Part shown: positions 30,147-42,170 of the stretch, one piece after another
Layout: each line of letters begins with the position of its first letter
Position numbering within the stretch: the stretch's first letter is position 1
From: Dryocosmus kuriphilus
Taxonomy: Eukaryota > Arthropoda > Insecta > Hymenoptera > Cynipidae
Length of the DNA: 64,000 bases
Assembly: GCA_038277395.1 (NCBI GenBank)
Contig: CM076190.1
Span: 128,742,197 to 128,806,196, forward strand
Direction: 5' to 3'
Translations under genes and position numbers: made by a program
The notes under the pieces: generated by a model
Told to the model about the DNA's origin: nothing
Seen by the model: the letters and a program-made list of their open reading frames with translations, nothing else
Databases searched by the model: none

Positions 30147-32088
30147 TAGGGTGGCTCAAAAATGCATTGGGAAAATTTTTTTAATGATAGAGACCGACGC
30201 ACCCCCCTATCTTGTGAGGTTTCCGGAGAAAATAATTCCATATTTTTTTTCTTCTTTTTTTTTTTTTGATTTTCAGTGCTGCCGCAAGGGCCCCGAAAAA
30301 TACATGGGATTTTACATGGGAAAATGATGATTTTTGGAAAAATGAGGTACAAATTTCTGGGTTGACAATTAGCTTTCGGGACATTATCAGAACTTTTTGT
30401 GGAGTCCTCAAGAAATAATTTATGATAAACAACTTTAAATTTTCACTCCCCCTACCCCCTCTAGCAGAGCCCCAAAAATGCCCCGAAAAACAGAAATGGA
30501 GAATTTTGACCAAAATTGGCATAAAAGAGTTTTGTTTTTCCATTTTCGCACTATAACTTGTTGTTACTCGATAAGACAAATATTTTTTATCATTTGTCAA
30601 CTAATTTTTAATTGCTTAAACAATTTATATTTGTTTAAATAGTCTTTTTTTTCGTGACAGCACATTAAGAGGTCATTTTTGGCGTTTAACCAGACACTAA
30701 GCCATTTTCAAGGATACTTATTTAGGTTTCAAGTGGTTTTAAATTGTTTAGACAATTTATTATTATTTATTTTCAACTTTCTCCGAAAACCAGGTACAGA
30801 ACCCTAGTTTTTTTTAAAATTTGCTCAATCATGTCGTCTGAAATTAAATATACACGAAAATCATATATCATGATACTATTTTTGCAACAAATTTGTTTTT
30901 GTTTAAACAATTTTATATTATTTATTTGTAGCTTTCTCAAAAGAACCGGTGGAGAACTCTAGTTCTTTTTTTATTTGCTCAACCTTGTCGCTTAAAATTA
31001 AATATTTAGAAAAATCTAATGTTATGCTACCATTATTGCAACAAATTTTTATTTGTTTAAACAATTAAAAAATGTTCTCAGAAAAAAAAAATCTGCTTTA
31101 AAAAATTAAAAATTACAGCACTATTTACGGAAAATACAAAATATCAACCATTTTCTTTGGGAAAAAATTGTTACAACAAACAAAAATTGTTTAAACAAAT
31201 ACAAATTTGTTGCAATAATGGTAGCATAACATTAGATTTTTGTAAATATTTAATTTTAAGCGCCAAGGTTGAGCAAATTAAAAAAAAAACTGAAGTTCTC
31301 CACCGGTTTTTTTTTTGAGAAAATTACAAATAAATAACATAAACTTGTTTAAACAAATACAAATTTGTTGAAATAATGATAGCATAGCATTAGATTTTTG
31401 TAAATATTTAATTTTAAGCGGCAAGGTTGAGCAAATTAAAAAAAAACTAGAGGTCTGTAACTGTTTTTTGGAGAAAGTTGAAAATAAATAATAATAAATT
31501 GTTTAAACAATTTAAAACCACTTGAAACATAAATAAGTATCCTTGAACATGTCTTAGTGTCTGGTTAAACGCAAAAAATAACCTCGTAATGTGCTGCCAC
31601 GAAAAAAAAGATTATTTAAACAAATATAAATTGTTTAAACAATTAAAAATTAGTTAACAAATGATAAAAAATGTTTTTATTATCGAGTAACAACAACTTA
31701 TATTGCGAAAATGGAAAAACAAAACTCTTTTGTGCCAATTTCGGTCAAAATTCTTCATTTCTGTTTTTCGGGTCATTTTTGGGGCTCTGCTGGAGGGGAT
31801 AGGGTAGGTGAAAATTTAAAGTTGTTTCTCAGAAATTATTCCTTGAAGACTCCCCAAAAAGTTTTGATAATGTCCCGAAAGCTAACTATAAACCCAGGAA
31901 TTTTTACCTGATTTATCTAAAAATCATCATTTTCCCATGTAAAATCCTATGTATTTTTCGGGGCTCTTGAGGCAGTACTAAAACTCAAAAAAAAAAATAT
32001 ATAAAAAAATAGGGAATTAATTTCTCCGGAAACCTGACAAAATAGAGGGGTGCGTCGTCAAAAAAAAAAGTCATTTTGAGCCACCCTA
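30147..32088. mobile_element. 1.94-kb fold-back element with 9-bp target duplication (Mutator-like)
   Basis: It begins TAGGGTGGCTCAAAA and ends TTTTGAGCCACCCTA, and ATATTGTAC is duplicated at 30138-30146 and 32089-32097. The arms (each roughly 900 bp) are reverse complements throughout, including the block GGTTTCCGGAGAAA. Each arm has inner tandem units with TTGTTTAAACAATT. A 9-bp duplication and very long inverted repeats fit non-autonomous Mutator-like fold-backs. Open frames of up to 139 codons in the arms have no domain and are by-products. Confidence 0.85.
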
Positions 32089-32227
32089 ATATTGTACATA
32101 AGGAAACATCTGTTATATAGAAGCATATCTATCATTGTATCATTGCCTGTGGATCTTGATGCACAGTCATATGCTTACCAAAAAAATGGTTTTATTCTTA
32201 TACAAATAATTTGTTGTGAATTACACA

Positions 32228-32970
32228 GGACGACAAAATTTGCCCAGCTGTCAGATGCAGAAACCAGAATATACTTTTCCGAAGGTTTTCGATGCGCTGA
32301 ACACGAATCCGGCCTCAGAATTGCTCTATCACGTCAGCTTTTCGAAATATCCTAACCTAAAAGTACGAAAAAACGCGCTTTTGAGCTACATTTGAGGTTA
32401 TGTAACATTGCAAATAAATTTTTTCGCAAAAAACTACATACAAACGGGTAATTAAAGTATAAATCTTGCCCTTTCAAGTGCCGTTAAGTTTGCCAAAATA
32501 TCTTCTTTTCTTTCTTCAAGGTATTCAGCTTTGAAATTTTTGAATTTCACCAATCCGCAAGCCCTAATCCCACAACCGAGAAACCCCAAACGGTTGTGGG
32601 ATTAGGATTTGTAGGTTTGGGTTTTGTAGGTTTGTGAATTGGTTTCTGGACTTTATGGGCTTGTAGCCTGCGGATTGGCGAAATTAAACAGCTTCAAAGT
32701 TGAATATCTTGGAAAATGAAAAAGCTATTTGAGCAAACTCAACGACATTTGAAAGGGCAAGAGTTATACTTTAATCGCTTGTTTGTAGTTTTTTGTGAAA
32801 AAAAATTTATTTTCCATGCCACATAACCTCAAAAGCGCGTTTTTCGCAAACTTAGGTCAAGATATCTCGAAAATCTGACATGATAGTTCAATTCTGAGAG
32901 AAAATTCGTGTTGAGAGCATCGAAAACCTTGGGAAAAGTATAGTCTGCTTTCCGGGTCTGAAATTTGGCC
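32228..32970. mobile_element. Fold-back element with about 330-bp arms
   Basis: The left arm (TATACTTTTCCGAAGGTTTT..., CGCTGAACACGAATC..., AACGCGCTTTTGAG) is inverted at 32700-32960 (AAAACGCGCTTTTGAGGTT on the minus strand). The centre at 32560-32660 holds a smaller inverted phrase (CCTAATCCCACAACC/GGTTGTGGGATTAGG). It shares the CTGAACACGAATC block with the fold-back at 9461-9992. Confidence 0.68.
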
Positions 32971-34240
32971 CAACACTGGCCCAGCATCGGCTAAAATATT
33001 GCCAAAGATCGGTTGCCAATATCGTGCCGTTGCTGGAATGATAACTACGGTATGCAACTGGCGGCCAATTCTGGTCCAGACTTTGGCCCTTATTGTCGGC
33101 TCATCAATGGAAGCCCATATCGGCCTGATCTCAGCTGCCAATATCGTCCCGTTGCTGGAATGATGACGTATGCTAGTGGCCCATTACGTTGAGAAATCAC
33201 AATGAAAAAATTAAAATAAATGTTTTAAAAAACAATTATTAATTAAGAACACAATTTATTTGTAGACCTATTATGAATACACTTATAACTAATCGATATT
33301 TGTAAATTTTAACGCTTATGTAACAAATAAAATTTCGCACGCAACGCGGGGGGAATCGAACGCACAACCTATGGGACGCGAGTCAGCAACGTAACCCTTA
33401 CCCTAACTCATGAGATGGTGTGTCCTACATTTTTCCACAATGCACTCAATCACACACAAATCTCTAAATATTTCGGCATAATTTCATCAATAAACGCTTT
33501 TGCGTTAACAATAAATAAAATATGTGTATGCAATTTTTAATATTTTTAATGTTCAGTTTTACAAAAAGTAAAACCGTAGTATAAATTGATATAATAGGAT
33601 ATTTTATTGGCAGAAAAAACATTTTTTGCGACAAAAAAAACTGCTCTCTGTCGGTACTGCAGCAGTGCCTAATTAATATCTTCTTTAATTATTCATGGTT
33701 AAATCAATTTTCTAATGCTTGACATATTTTACGTAACTTTTTACTTTACCCAAAAAAATAGGATATCAATCTTTTTTTACCAAAAAGTTAGTGTTCGGTA
33801 ATTCCTTAACCACAAATTTTTTCCAACTTTCGGCCCTGTGATAGGCCGTTACTCGGCCGAAATTTGGCTTTTTGACTTCCAACCTAGTTTGCCAGAATAA
33901 TGCCGACCTTCGGCAGTGCCGTCGCTGGCCCAGATTCTGGCTTTTCTACTTCTAACATGCCGACTTTATGCCTTGTGATGGGCCATTACTGGGCCGAACT
34001 CGGGCTGTTTGAATTCCAACATGGTTTGACGGAGTAATGCCGACTTTCGGCATTGTAATAGGCCACTGCTGGACCAAGCTTCGGCAAAAGCTTGGCAAAT
34101 TTAAAATGCCAATTTACTGTGCCGCTACTGAGACAACACAGGGCCGATTTGATCGCTGATATTGGTCCAGTAATATTGGCCAACACTTGGCTGCCAATAT
34201 TGGTCCAGTATTGGGCCATGTTTTCAGTACCGGCAATTCG
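32971..34240. repeat. TTGGCC-rich degenerate repeats and AT-rich filler
   Basis: Two GC-richer patches (32930-33180 and 33830-34230) are made of short degenerate phrases such as CCAATATTGGTCCAG and GGCCCAGCATCGGC. Minus-strand frames through them have no domain. The AT-rich centre contains the tRNA-like sequence at 33342-33425 and nothing else I recognise. Confidence 0.5.
33342..33425 (-). repeat. tRNA-derived SINE relic
   Basis: On the minus strand there is a B box (GCGTTCGATTCC) preceded by CTGACTCGCGTCCCATAGG, the pattern of an anticodon arm and variable region. The A-box side (TTAGGGTAAGGGTTACG) is degenerate. A working tRNA is unlikely. Confidence 0.4.
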
Positions 34241-34587
34241 CACTTGGGTGTACATATAGAAGCATATATTACTATCATTACACGTGCATCTTGCTGCACA
34301 ATCATGTGCTTACTGAAAAAAGTCGTGTTATTCTTAGAAAAATCATTTTCTGTGAAATATTTTATAAAGTGCAATTTTTGTGACATGTTTCCGGCAAAAA
34401 ACTCAGTTCATATCAACATACATGCTCTATTAATGCCAACAGTGAGACCTCATACTTACAGCATATTGAACATATTGAAACATAGGTAACTTTCATTACA
34501 CTTGGATCTTGCTGCACAATCATGTTTACTGAAAAAATGGTTTTATCACTATAAAACTCATTTGTTGGGAATTATTTTTACATTCTC

Positions 34588-36597
34588 ATCTCAATGAAGA
34601 TGCACTAGTTTTATCTGAAAACTAGCTTACGCGTATTTCATGAAATCTCGACGTTTCGTGAACCCCTGAATCCGAAAAAATATGTTTTACGTTGTTGTCT
34701 GTCGTTGTTGTTGTCGTAGTCTGCTAGCACGATAACTTTCGAATGACTAATCGAATTGGATTGCGCTTTGGCAGACTTCTTCAAGGCGTGAAAAGTAAGA
34801 ACGAGTTCGTTAACCATTTTTTACAAAAGGTTCTGGTTTTATCCGTAATAAATTATTTCCAAAAATAAGAAATTCAAATTTCCTGCCAAAGTGTGCAAGA
34901 TACGAAAAAAATTATAATAACCAAAGTTGTCCACCTCAAAAGGATCTACAAATTTTCTATCTATCATTTTTTCGGAAAGACGCATAGTTTTTGACTTATT
35001 CGTGAAGTATGTTATTAAATACAAACAAATCCACTTTTGACCAAAACTATGCAAGATACGGAAAAAAGGACAATAAACAAGGTTGTTCACCTTAAAAAAA
35101 TTTACAAATTTGCTTAGAACTATTTTTTGATCCAACACATAGTTTATTCATGAAACGTATAATAGTTATTTTAATAAAAAAATGCACTACCATAAAGTTA
35201 ATAAAAAGTTATTAAAAGTTTTTGAAAAATCTGTCCGCTACTCAGGCGCATTCTTATCATGTTTTTCACGCTTACCAGTCGACTAATGTATATAAAAAAC
35301 GTGAATTTCTTCATTTTTACATTCTCATCTCAATGAGGCGGTATTAGTTTTATGTGAAAACTGACTTTCGCGGATTTCATCAAATCTCGACGTTTCATGC
35401 CCCCTGAATCCGAAAAAACATGTTTTACGACGGTGTCTGTCTGTCGTCGTTGTCGTCGTCTATTCCCACGATAACTTTCGAAGGACTAATCGGAATGGAT
35501 TGCCCCTTGGCACACTTCTTTAAGGCGTAAGAAAAAAGGATGAGTTCGTTAACCAGCAGTTTTTGACCAGTGCTTATGGTTTTATCCATCAAAAAATATT
35601 TTCACAAAATCAAAAAATCGATTTTGCGGCTAAACTGTGCGAGATAAACAAAAAATAGTACAGAGTAAAATTGTTCATCTCAAAAAAATCTACACACTTT
35701 GTTTCAACTATTTCTTGATAAAATTCACGGTTTTTGTTTCAATAGAGAAAACTTTACTAGAAATAAGAAACTGGTTTCTTGCCAAAATATTCAAGATACG
35801 AAAAAATGATATACAAAACGAGGTTGTTTAACACAAAAAGATCTACAAATTTTGTATTAACCATTTTTTGATATAATGCATGGCTTCTGTTTTATTTGAG
35901 AAAACGTTATTAAAAATTAAAAATTCGCCAAAATATGTAGTATACGAAAAAAATGATAATGAGAAAAGTTGCTCAGCCTAAAAAGGCCTACAAATTTTCT
36001 CTCCATCATCTTTTTCTAAAAACGCATAGTTTTTTAGTTATTCGTGAAATATGTTATTAAAATATCAAGTAAAATTGTTCACCTTGGAAAGACCTACAAA
36101 TTTTCTTAAAAACATTTTTTGACCCAATGTATAGTTTATTCATGAAACGTATAATAATTAATTTCAGATGTTAAATTTAATTCGATTGCTGGTCTAAATA
36201 ATGTTTTAGAGAAAGGAGAAAAAATCCAAATCGGGCCGGATTTGAACCGGAAACGCCACTATTCCCGAGTGGAGCGTTTTCCACTTAATGTTATTTTAAT
36301 AAAAAATATATATTATTATAAAGTTAATAAAAAGATATTAAAAGTTATTGAAAAATCTGCCCGCTACTCTTCTCATCACGTTTCTCCGCTTAACAGGCGA
36401 TTAAAGTATATGAAAAACGTGAATTTTTACATTTTTTACAGAGTTTGGTTGAAAAATGCAATTTTTTTATTACACTCTTTTCTCAATGAGGATGTATTAG
36501 TCCTATGTGAAAGCTGGCTTTCGCAGATTTCATGAAATTTCGACGATTCGTGACCCCCTGAATCCAAAAAAATATGTTTTAGGTTGGTGTCTGTTTT
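34588..36597 (+). repeat. Tandem, partly truncated copies of the fold-back family
   Basis: Three copies in the same orientation start with TTACATTCTCATCTCAATGA-type ends at 34588, 35317 and about 36470. Each continues with ACTTTCGCGGATTTCATGAA-like sequence, a (GTT/GTC)n tract and the AT-rich body. The first two reach the TCTGCCCGCTACTC-like end. The third is cut off at about 36597 by the LTR retrotransposon. Its continuation lies at 47.0 kb on the other side. Confidence 0.7.
36160..36292 (-). repeat. tRNA-derived SINE inserted in a fold-back copy
   Basis: On the minus strand CTCCACTCGGGAATAGTGGC and GTTTCCGGTTCAAATCC form an anticodon-arm-like region and a B box (GGTTCAAATCC). A short body ending near CATCTGAAATTAA follows. 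The flanking fold-back sequence (CATGAAACGTATAATA | TTATTTTAATAAAA) is continuous in the neighbour at 35150, which fixes the insertion limits. Confidence 0.55.
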
Positions 36598-37049
36598 TTT
36601 TTTACGAACGATCGTTTGTCCTTTGTTCGCCGGACGTTACACTTTGGGAGAGAATGTATATTAGTATATTCTACACTAACGATAATCTCATTATTGACAA
36701 AAATGATTTTCTACATTTAATCGGGAGAGAATCCGGATTGTTCATTTTATTTTTATGTGAAGATTGTTTTTAATACCGTTCCTCCCTTAGGGAAGTGCCG
36801 AGACTCTACATGATAACAAAAACATCGAGATTCTAAATGAAAAAAGGTTAAAGTTCAAATAAAATGCTTAGATAAATTTTGATCAAGCAGAAAAATAAAA
36901 TTTATTGAAAGAAAACCAAAACCTTAATAGCTGCCGCACACTAACTACAAAAGAGTGACGGGCACGAATCAAGAATGTAATGTTTCAACAAAAGAGTTAG
37001 TTCGATCATGTACAATATAAGAAAACATTTGACCTATTGGCTTCTACCA

Positions 37050-37094
<45 letters not shown>

Positions 37095-38133
37095 AAGGCG
37101 CGCACTTCGTATTAGAATAGTTACGTCTGACCTTGTTCGATGTTCGTGATCTCTGGTCTGGGCACTTCTGCCCACGATCCACCGATTATCGACGCACTTC
37201 TCCTGCTCGCGAGTTGTCACCCAAATTCACATTCACAGTTATTTCCCCAGTTGTTTTTAGTCCTTGGTACTTTACAAGTACCCTCTGGGCCGTACGCACA
37301 AAACACTAAAATAGGGTTGATTTTGATGGTTTTAAGTCGGTAAAAACCTCGGGGCATTGCACACCCGTTTAGCACTCGGCGTCATTCGAGCGACAGGCGT
37401 GACTCATGGAAGCGCGAGTGAAAATTCCGACGGAGCATGGGCTAGATGCTGGTGGTGAATGCTGGCAAAAAAAGGCACTGATTAGCCTCGTTGTTTAAAG
37501 GTTGTAGGATTAGAAAGGGATTTTTAATGAATCTGCAGTTTTGATTCTACCTGGTGAGGATGGGAAGGGTGATCGGATGTGGACTTTGCAACTACAAAGT
37601 GCTGATGCTGATTAAGCATGGCCAAACAGTTTTTGAAACACGTGATCAGTTGCCAGGCTGAGAAATCAAATTGTAGCTTTAGTTTAATTTACCTAAATCA
37701 AGATATTATCAATCGACAGCAACCAATAATTTCATTAATCAATTCCATTATTTATTAGTAATAATTAAATGATTAATGTAATAAAAACTCAGTCAACAAT
37801 GGCTGGCATCAATTTATTTATTAACTTTCTTTAATAAGTAAATGAGCCGATATTTTTATAAATCTTAATGTATATATATAAATAAATATATATATATATA
37901 TATATACATATAATACAATATTATAATATAACATATTATAACATTATAACAGACATATACATGTATGTATATATAATACAATTATTTATTGACACATGGA
38001 TGAACTTTTTAGTTAACTAACTTGCTGATCGGTAACAGGAATGGATCCATTAAACATCGGTCGAGTGTGGCTCCAATATTGATCCATTCAACTGCTACTT
38101 GAAGCCGATTGGATTTTAGGGATTATTCTCAAA
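36598..38133 (-). repeat. 3' LTR of the errantivirus-like element
   Basis: It runs from ACGAACGATCG to about GGGATTATTCTCA. It shares long blocks with the right LTR (GAAGTGCCGAGACTCTACAT, CCTCGGGGCATTGCACACCC, TTTTAGGGATTATTCTCA). It contains about 600 bp (37400-38010) that the other LTR lacks, and it lacks about 115 bp that the other has near the end. The exact left boundary is blurred by a T run. Confidence 0.75.
37053..37092. repeat. (GA)n microsatellite inside the LTR
   Basis: About 20 GA units are present here, against about 10 at the matching place in the other LTR (46262-46281). Confidence 0.9.
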
Positions 38134-38267
38134 GGCAATTTCTATGCTGCTGTTCTAGTTGCTCTAATGTGCTTTCGTCCTTTTAGTACAAAGGGTCTTC
38201 TTGGTTCCTTGATGCTAGTGAAGTAGTGGATTTCATGGATTGTTCAGCATGGTTGAATTGAAACAGC

Positions 38268-39800
38268 TTAGGTGATAGTTGAGTTAAATCCTCGCAGAGT
38301 TGCTGTTGCAGTTCGCAACCTACATCCAGGTGAAAGTCGGATCAATCCCAATCCTGCAACCTTCAAAATCCTTGGAGTGGTATCAGAATAGTCAACCTCG
38401 ATGTGAATTTCCCTCGAGATGGAATAGATCCAACCGTTTAGGGATGGTATTACTTGCCAGAATGGAAGAGAGTCGTAGGACACCTGGATATCACGCATTT
38501 AAAATGATGCCGTAGTTGAATTGTGTAGTAGTTGAATTTCAAATTTTCGGTGTGTTGCCGTCTCGTAGATTTGAAATAATCCAGGACAGAGGGTATAATC
38601 CCTGATATTGCTGCAGTGCCTACGGTCTTCCCGAGTTAAGAGCATGTATGTGCGTTCCATGTCGTCCACAGTTAAGTAAGTGAAGTCTGATCGGATGAAC
38701 GTCCTTCCAGGTCCTTTTCTCAAAATCGGTTGATGCACCGGGAGTGGATACATTTTGTACAGTGTGTACTCACTCTTGTCCACTAATGGAATATCTATAA
38801 GAACCTGCAATGTTCCATTTTTACAGAGAATGATTACGATAGCCACTTGAGCAAGTTTCTCGAGTTCAAAGTGGTTAAAAGTAAGAAGTAAGGAGATCAG
38901 TTTTCCTTCTCGTGCTGCATGTGCTACCCTCATAAGTTGGTCCGCTGATGGTAAATAATCGTCTATGCACAACTTCAGTGAATGAAGGGCTTAAGTTCGC
39001 GCCTGTGTATAGGAGATGTTGTGAACGGACGATAATATCTCATTGACATGATGGAGAGGTTCTTAAAAACTGCGCCTCGAGCTGATCCTGTTGAGTTGCT
39101 TGATGCTGTGCGATCTGATGTAGATGTTCCAGCTGAGATCTAACCACATGAGTTTGCTGACACATCAAGTGAGATAAGTTAGCTTATGCTACATCAAGTT
39201 CATTGCTTTTGGTATCCATAAGTTGCCCATCATCGTAGGTGAGTATGCCTGTGATGGGTCCAATAAGATCTCCGAGGCAACCTAGCATAGATGTGGCTCG
39301 TCTGGTTCTCATTCCAGACGGTATATGAGTCGGAATTTTTCTAGTTGAGTGAAATGTCAATTCTTCTACTTCTTGGTGAATGGTATGTCGGATACGTTCT
39401 GCTGCGTCTAATTTAGGTAGGAGATTATACTGAATAATGGTGTGGCTATATTACTTCTCCAAGACCGGCATACAGTGTCTTGCTAAGGTCTTCACCTTTG
39501 ATTGGTACTCATTCAATGTGTTATACAGTTCACTAGCATGTAGAAATGTGTTGACGCGCCAATTGCTGACCTTTCTCCGCACTTATCCGTGATACTTGTA
39601 ATACATCCCAGTGCTGAACTGAAACGGTATTTGTTCGAAGATTTCTGCTGCAATAGTGTGAGTCACCCAGATGCTGGAGAGCAGTAGCAACACAGTGGCA
39701 TAGTGCGTTAGATACATTTCGCTGTTAATTCCACAAAGCGGATACAAAGAGGAAATCTGTACAACAAAGGTGGTACGATTATTGGTCGATTGCGGGTTAT
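38268..39800 (-). pseudogene. Envelope (F-protein-like) gene remnant
   Basis: A 158-codon frame (38972-38499) continues after one in-frame stop to 38268. The upstream part to about 39800 is in several frames. Visible features are a basic RTRR furin-type site near 39300 followed by a hydrophobic, Gly-rich fusion-peptide-like stretch (MLGCLGDLIGPITGIL), a middle region with YTLYKMYPLPVH and a C-terminal LIRLSPGC. The order fits the Env proteins of errantiviruses, which relate to baculovirus F proteins and mediate membrane fusion. Stops and frameshifts make it inactive. Confidence 0.72.
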
Positions 39801-40089
39801 GTTTTTTAATCGGAGCATATAATTACTAACAGTAAATAACCAAAAGCTTGTCTGCATGATTCGCGAATCTTGTACTATCGTCGGCTTCGAGAATCACGTT
39901 ATGATTTTCAGTAAAACCCACGATAATATAAGTTCAAGTAGCTCGCTTGTCAAATTTTTTAGAGCGCACATCTTTAAGAACAATCACCCTATCCCCGATT
40001 GCAGCGTTCAAGGGTCGCGCTTTTTCATCATACCCTAATTTGGAGCGCTGCTTTGCTTGAATCATATTTCGAACCGCGATCTTTTGAAT

Positions 40090-41361
40090 CTAATTCAGCC
40101 GTGTCATTAGATCACGAAGATAGGACCAATATGTTTCTAGTTTATCCGCAGTTGGCAGCGACCTTGATAGACGTGCAACGTGTGCATGAAGTAATTCGAA
40201 AGGAGTGAAATTGATAGATCCGTAGACAGAGGTATTGTACGCGAACATCACAAATGGCAATAATCGGTCCCAATCGTCGTAATCTTTGGCATAATATTTT
40301 ATGTAAATCCGTGAGAACCACATGACTTCGCTCAAGTTAACCGCTAGTTTGGGGCCGATATCCTGAGGTGGTTAATTTCTTAACCCTGAATATCTTTTCC
40401 AATTTTCGCATGAGGCTACTTATGAAGCTTCCTCCTCGGTCCGTGAGGATGCAGCGCGGAGCCCCGTATTGAGCGAACATATATTGTGCGACGGCGTGAG
40501 GGAGAGTGGTGGTTTTTAGGTTGGGAATCGGTACCGCAATGCAGAGTTTACAAAAGTTATCTTGCATAGTGAGGATGTACTTGTTGCCGTTTAGGATGGT
40601 GGCTAACTTTCCCACGGCGTCAAGGGAGACCCAATCGAAGACTCCTAAAGGGGTGTCGGTAATGACCATGGGTTCGCGTGAGCGTGCCCTTATCAACTTA
40701 TTCTCGAGGCAACTTCGACAATCTCGGAAACAGTTAGTAATATCTTTCGTAATCCTGGCCATGCATACCTTTCCCGTAAGCAGTAAGCATCTGTTGGTTT
40801 TAGTAACATCGTTGAGTACTCCTAGGAGACTATCATGATTGTCAGCTACGACTTGTCGGCGAGATTCATCTGAGAGTACCTCTAATTTACCATGGCATAG
40901 CGTAGCACAGGGTAGCATCTCAGCTAGCTGGTTTTGTGGCACCTAACAGGTCGCTGGAGTTTGTATAGTTCGTCAGATTCTTCAGCTGAGGAGATCCCTC
41001 GTAATGGCGGTCGGTTTTGTGTTCGGACGTCTTGATCCTCTTGCACAGGTTGCCTTCCTCATATGGGAACGATGGTTCTTTTCTTTGAAACTGGTTTTGA
41101 TACCAAAGGTTTTCGTCATGCACGGCTAGCAGTAGGTAAGGTCGTTTGCACCCGTTTATGTAAGGCTGGTACAACCTTAGGGTCTAATCCCGATGGTTCC
41201 CTCTTTGCTTTTTGGACAGTTGATAGCACACATTTGGACCTACTTACACGGTCAGTTGGTATGCTAGAACGTGTAGTTATTTTGGTATCTGGGATGACTT
41301 TTTTCCACCCTTCGTCCTTCGTTGATGTCAATCTTAGTGGTAAAGCGCGATGAAAGGTCAT
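40090..41361 (-). pseudogene. Integrase remnant of the errantivirus-like element
   Basis: The best frame (40942-40337, 201 codons) has a damaged HHCC zinc region (NHDS..., CRSCLENK) and the core Asp residues in DWVSLDAVG and ILTDRGGSF. A stop follows SGYRPQTSG, just before the region that holds the third acidic residue (LERSH in frame after the stop). A second frame (40335-40090) carries WDRLLPFVMFAYNTS and the C-terminal domain. Segments up to 41361 are the broken linker between RNase H and integrase. Confidence 0.8.
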
Positions 41362-41445
41362 TGGCGCAGCTGTTACCTCTTTTCGCTGAACTCGTTCCTC
41401 GTCCTGGGGTGGATCACTGAAAGTGGTATCCGATTTGTAGGCTAC

Positions 41446-42170
41446 TTAGTCTAAACGATCCAAAAAGGTATTGTGAAGAGCCTGAATCTGCACCCTTTCT
41501 TCGATATCTACCTCCTCTGTAGTAGCCGTTTCACTGTTGGAGCTGATATGATTCCCTTTCTTGTACTCAAAGATGTGCTGATAGTCCTTGAGCCTATATC
41601 TCCAGCGAGTAAGTTGCGGAGCCCGGTTTTTCTGAATAAGTGATCCAATGATCTGGCTCAAGATCACATGCTAGAATAAATTCCAGGCCGTAGATGTATG
41701 GTCGGAAACATAATACCAAGGAGAGTACCGCGAAACATTCCTTTTCCGTCATATCGTAACGCTGTTCGATTGCTGTAAGTATCTGTAAGTATCTGTTTAA
41801 AGGATTTTTGATGAAACCAGGATAAATTAAGATAGGTTCTTGGCAGAGATAATCACGTAATTTTATGAAGCTCTCCTCTTCCTCAGGGCCCTAGTTTAAT
41901 CTGGAGTTTTCTTTAACAAGTCTATCAAGGGTTTAATCAATATTGTGTAATTTTCTATAATCTGGCGGTAGTAGCCCTTTAGACCTCAAATTGCCTAATA
42001 GCCCGCACTGTCTTTGAACGAGGAAGTTCTGGGATTGCTACCATTTTTGCTGGGTTGGGCTTCGCTCCGTCGCGTCCGATGATATGCCCCAAATAAGCGA
42101 ATTCCGGGCGTAGGAAATCGCATTTTTCTCGTTGCAATTTCAGATTAGCGTAACGCAGCCGCTTGAATAG
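41446..42170 (-). pseudogene. RNase H remnant
   Basis: The end of the domain is open (41667-41446) with RWRYRLKDYQHIFEYKKGN, a typical gypsy RNase H C-terminus. The preceding part, with RYDMTEKECFAVL, is in other frames and separated by stops. RNase H would remove the RNA strand after reverse transcription. Confidence 0.72.

Noticed and set aside
30181..30600. 139-codon frame on the minus strand
   Set aside because: Lies in the arm of a fold-back element and is mirrored in the other arm; no domain.
32857..33141. 94-codon frame with Ile/Trp-rich composition
   Set aside because: It spans a fold-back arm and the TTGGCC-type repeat; no protein signature.
36166..36535. A possible second exon (acceptor TTTCAG, correct phase) for the signal-peptide exon at 29748
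   Set aside because: The stretch is a tRNA-derived SINE and the adjoining fold-back sequence; the neighbouring fold-back copy at 35150 lacks it, so the open frame is accidental.
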